Origin: Oreocharis arfaki
Taxonomy: Eukaryota > Chordata > Aves > Passeriformes > Paramythiidae
Length of the DNA stretch: 64,000 nucleotides
Assembly: GCA_013398015.1 (NCBI GenBank)
Contig: VZRR01014210.1
Location: 434,001 to 498,000, forward strand
Direction: 5' to 3'
Each line of letters starts with the position of its first letter. The stretch's first letter is position 1. The notes below the pieces were generated by a model, which was given only the letters and a program-made list of their open reading frames with translations, ran no database searches and had not been told where the DNA came from. The translations under genes were made by a program, and so were the position numbers. Shown piece by piece: positions 62,069-64,000 of the stretch.

Positions 62069-64000
62069 CAATGATTGTTTTTTAAAACATAAAGAAAGGA
62101 GAATTATACTAATAGTACTCAGTGTACAGCTGCCTAACAATTAGGGCAATCACCTATGAAATGGGAGACCCAAAATAATACGTCCAGCTAACTCAGAAGG
62201 GTTTCCAGTGCCCATCTCTTCTCAGAAGGGTAGTTTAGCCTAGGAAAGAAGCATCCTACACCAAGTCTGTGAAAGTCACAGCAAAGAATGCAGCAGAGAG
62301 AAGGAACCACACATAGAAAATACAAGGAAAGGGTAGCATTTTGCAGCTTAGTGCTATGAAGACATTCAGCTGGAAAAGTGGAACTCAGGATTCCTTGTGT
62401 TATATGAAACAAGTACTGGAAAAATTTGACAAGAAATAAGGAAAAGTAGAAAAAATTCCTAGTCAATTCTTTGAAAAAAGTAGTTGGAAAAATGAAAATC
62501 CAGACCCAGATTCAGGGTGGACAGAGTTGCTGTTGCCGTGAGTAACATGGCTTATCGGAGGGACAGGGACTGGATTTAATTTGTATCCCTGTGTGTCCTG
62601 GTAACTAAGCAGCTCTCCCAGTGGAGAGAAAAGATTGCTGGACAGAGATTCACTTGACCACATGTAGCCACCTATAATCTTCCCGAAAGAGATTAGATCA
62701 GTTGCATCCCACAACAGTCTTGACTATAGATGGACACTAGATCAGATAAAGGTATCTCAAATAAGATGAGAGAAGTTACTTTGCTAACTAGCTGTCCTCA
62801 GGAAATTGTGATGGCAGTAGGGGCCTAAGTCTGGGACTTACAATTGCCATTTGGGTACTTAGATAAGATACTCTACTACATTAGGCACCTCAGCCATTTA
62901 TTAAATATAGGTCTTACTGATGATACAGGCGAGAGCTAAATCCAATTTCTGCTTACAATTTTCTTCCTTGGATAGCGGCAGCCCAGACTACAAGGGACGC
63001 TTGTAGCACTTAGAAGCACAACAAAGGAAATAAAACATAATTTAAGTGCAGAGATATTTTAAAATGTTAAGTAATACAGTGCTGTGAGTTGCACAATTAT
63101 TAGAATTTAGCCACTTAACAAGGCAGCAGTTCTGATTATGTGCATCAGCTACCTCTGAGTATTGCAAATCTGGAAATAGGCTGGAAATTGCAATTTATTT
63201 TAAAGGCATTTCTACTTTAGTTAATGGTATCGAAAAATCTAAAATTTTTTGCATCAAAAAAAAATCTTAGTTTAATAGGCACAAGAAACTTTTTTTTACA
63301 AGAGGTTTTGAAAATATCCCTTACAGTTTTAGATATATTTATGCTTATAGCAACTGATTCATAAGTAGAAAACAGAATATTGTAAAGTTTTATTCATCTT
63401 ACACTTTCAAATTTACTAAATAAACAGAATGGTCATGCTAGGATTTTTTTTTTCTGATTAATTTTATGGTAATTCGAAGTGTTTCGGTTTTAAATTAATT
63501 GTTTGAATGCTGAATTATGCAGCTTTATGATCCAGGAGATAAGCAGAGCTCTAAAGATGCCTCTGAGACATGAAGGAGATAGCATTAGAAGCTCATTATT
63601 GCCGGCACATTTAACATGGTTAAAGTAGGGGAAAATAGCCATTAAGTTAATGTAATAGTTAAACTGCATTTATTTGAAAAACTGCCCAACGAAATGCTTA
63701 CAGGGAGGGTGTTGGGGTTTTGTTTGGCTTTTTGGTTGGTTTGTTGGTTTTTTTTATTCTGTAGCATCTTCAATATCTAGCATCTTCTTTTTTGTATTCT
63801 GTAGCATCTTCAAATACTAAAGAGTCAAAGGCATTTGAAACTAGTCCTTTTCAAGCAACTTAACATAATGTTTAGACTTGAAGAAACATTCAGTTTATCA
63901 CTCAAATATGTGTCAGAGGATCAACGTTTTCTAAAGAGACATGAGCAGATGTTAATATGCATAAAAGATGAATGAATTCAGGACTACTGGGTGATAACAA
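62069..64000. other. Intergenic-looking sequence
   Basis: AT-rich. 62180-62760 is of mixed composition without a recognised element. A G/T-rich tract (63712-63752) precedes a 40-bp-period duplication at 63755-63813. Confidence 0.4.
63755..63813. repeat. Short tandem duplication, 40-bp period
   Basis: TATTCTGTAGCATCTTCAA occurs at 63755-63773 and again at 63795-63813, with a partial third GCATCTTC between them. Confidence 0.85.

Noticed and set aside
1..64000. A novel multi-gene system, CRISPR-like array, tRNA or rRNA cluster
   Set aside because: Nothing of the kind is visible; the window looks like one animal gene region with introns and common avian repeats.

Overview
This window is avian nuclear DNA, most likely from a songbird. 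The sequence shows AT-rich introns, at least seven CR1 LINE copies (3' ends carrying the ATTCTATGATTC-type sequence in either orientation, and decayed CR1 ORF2 peptides), a solo endogenous-retrovirus LTR with a GC-rich U5, and an assembly gap (145 N at 50118-50262). There are no bacterial features: no operons, CRISPR array or rRNA. I recognise no tRNA.

The main finding is a plus-strand spliced gene that I cannot name. Six to seven exon-like segments have open frames, pyrimidine-rich acceptors and GT donors, and their splice phases agree: (1-39, weak), 5405-5505, 6145-6338, 9667-9908 or 10012, 16203-16346 (or a 38-base alternative at 16895-16932), 35472-35626, and a terminal exon 48368-48582. 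The stop is followed 34 bases later by AATAAA (48616-48621). The 5' end of the gene lies upstream of the window. About 400-450 residues are encoded here. No catalytic motif, signal peptide or membrane segment stands out.

Layout: 1-5404 is intron with the solo LTR at 1922-2549 (6-bp target duplication). 5405-10012 holds three exons. 10013-35471 is long intron with a perfect 14-bp inverted repeat (16586-16630), an isolated CpG island with a GC box and CTCF-like core (18424-18690), an old CR1 fragment, and two larger CR1 copies (28852-29340 minus, 32755-34000 plus). 35472-48621 holds the last two exons, CR1 pieces at 42245 and 46340, and a separate chain of phase-compatible exon candidates at 37874-39627. 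48622-64000 appears intergenic: an old repeat-like block, the GC-rich gap region, CR1 copies at 53879, 58293 and 61640, and simple repeats.

Most open frames in this window are short chance frames or fall inside LTR or CR1 sequence, and are not annotated. Exon calls rest on splice signals, frame and phase only; nothing was aligned. CR1 and LTR calls rest on recognition of family hallmarks from general knowledge.
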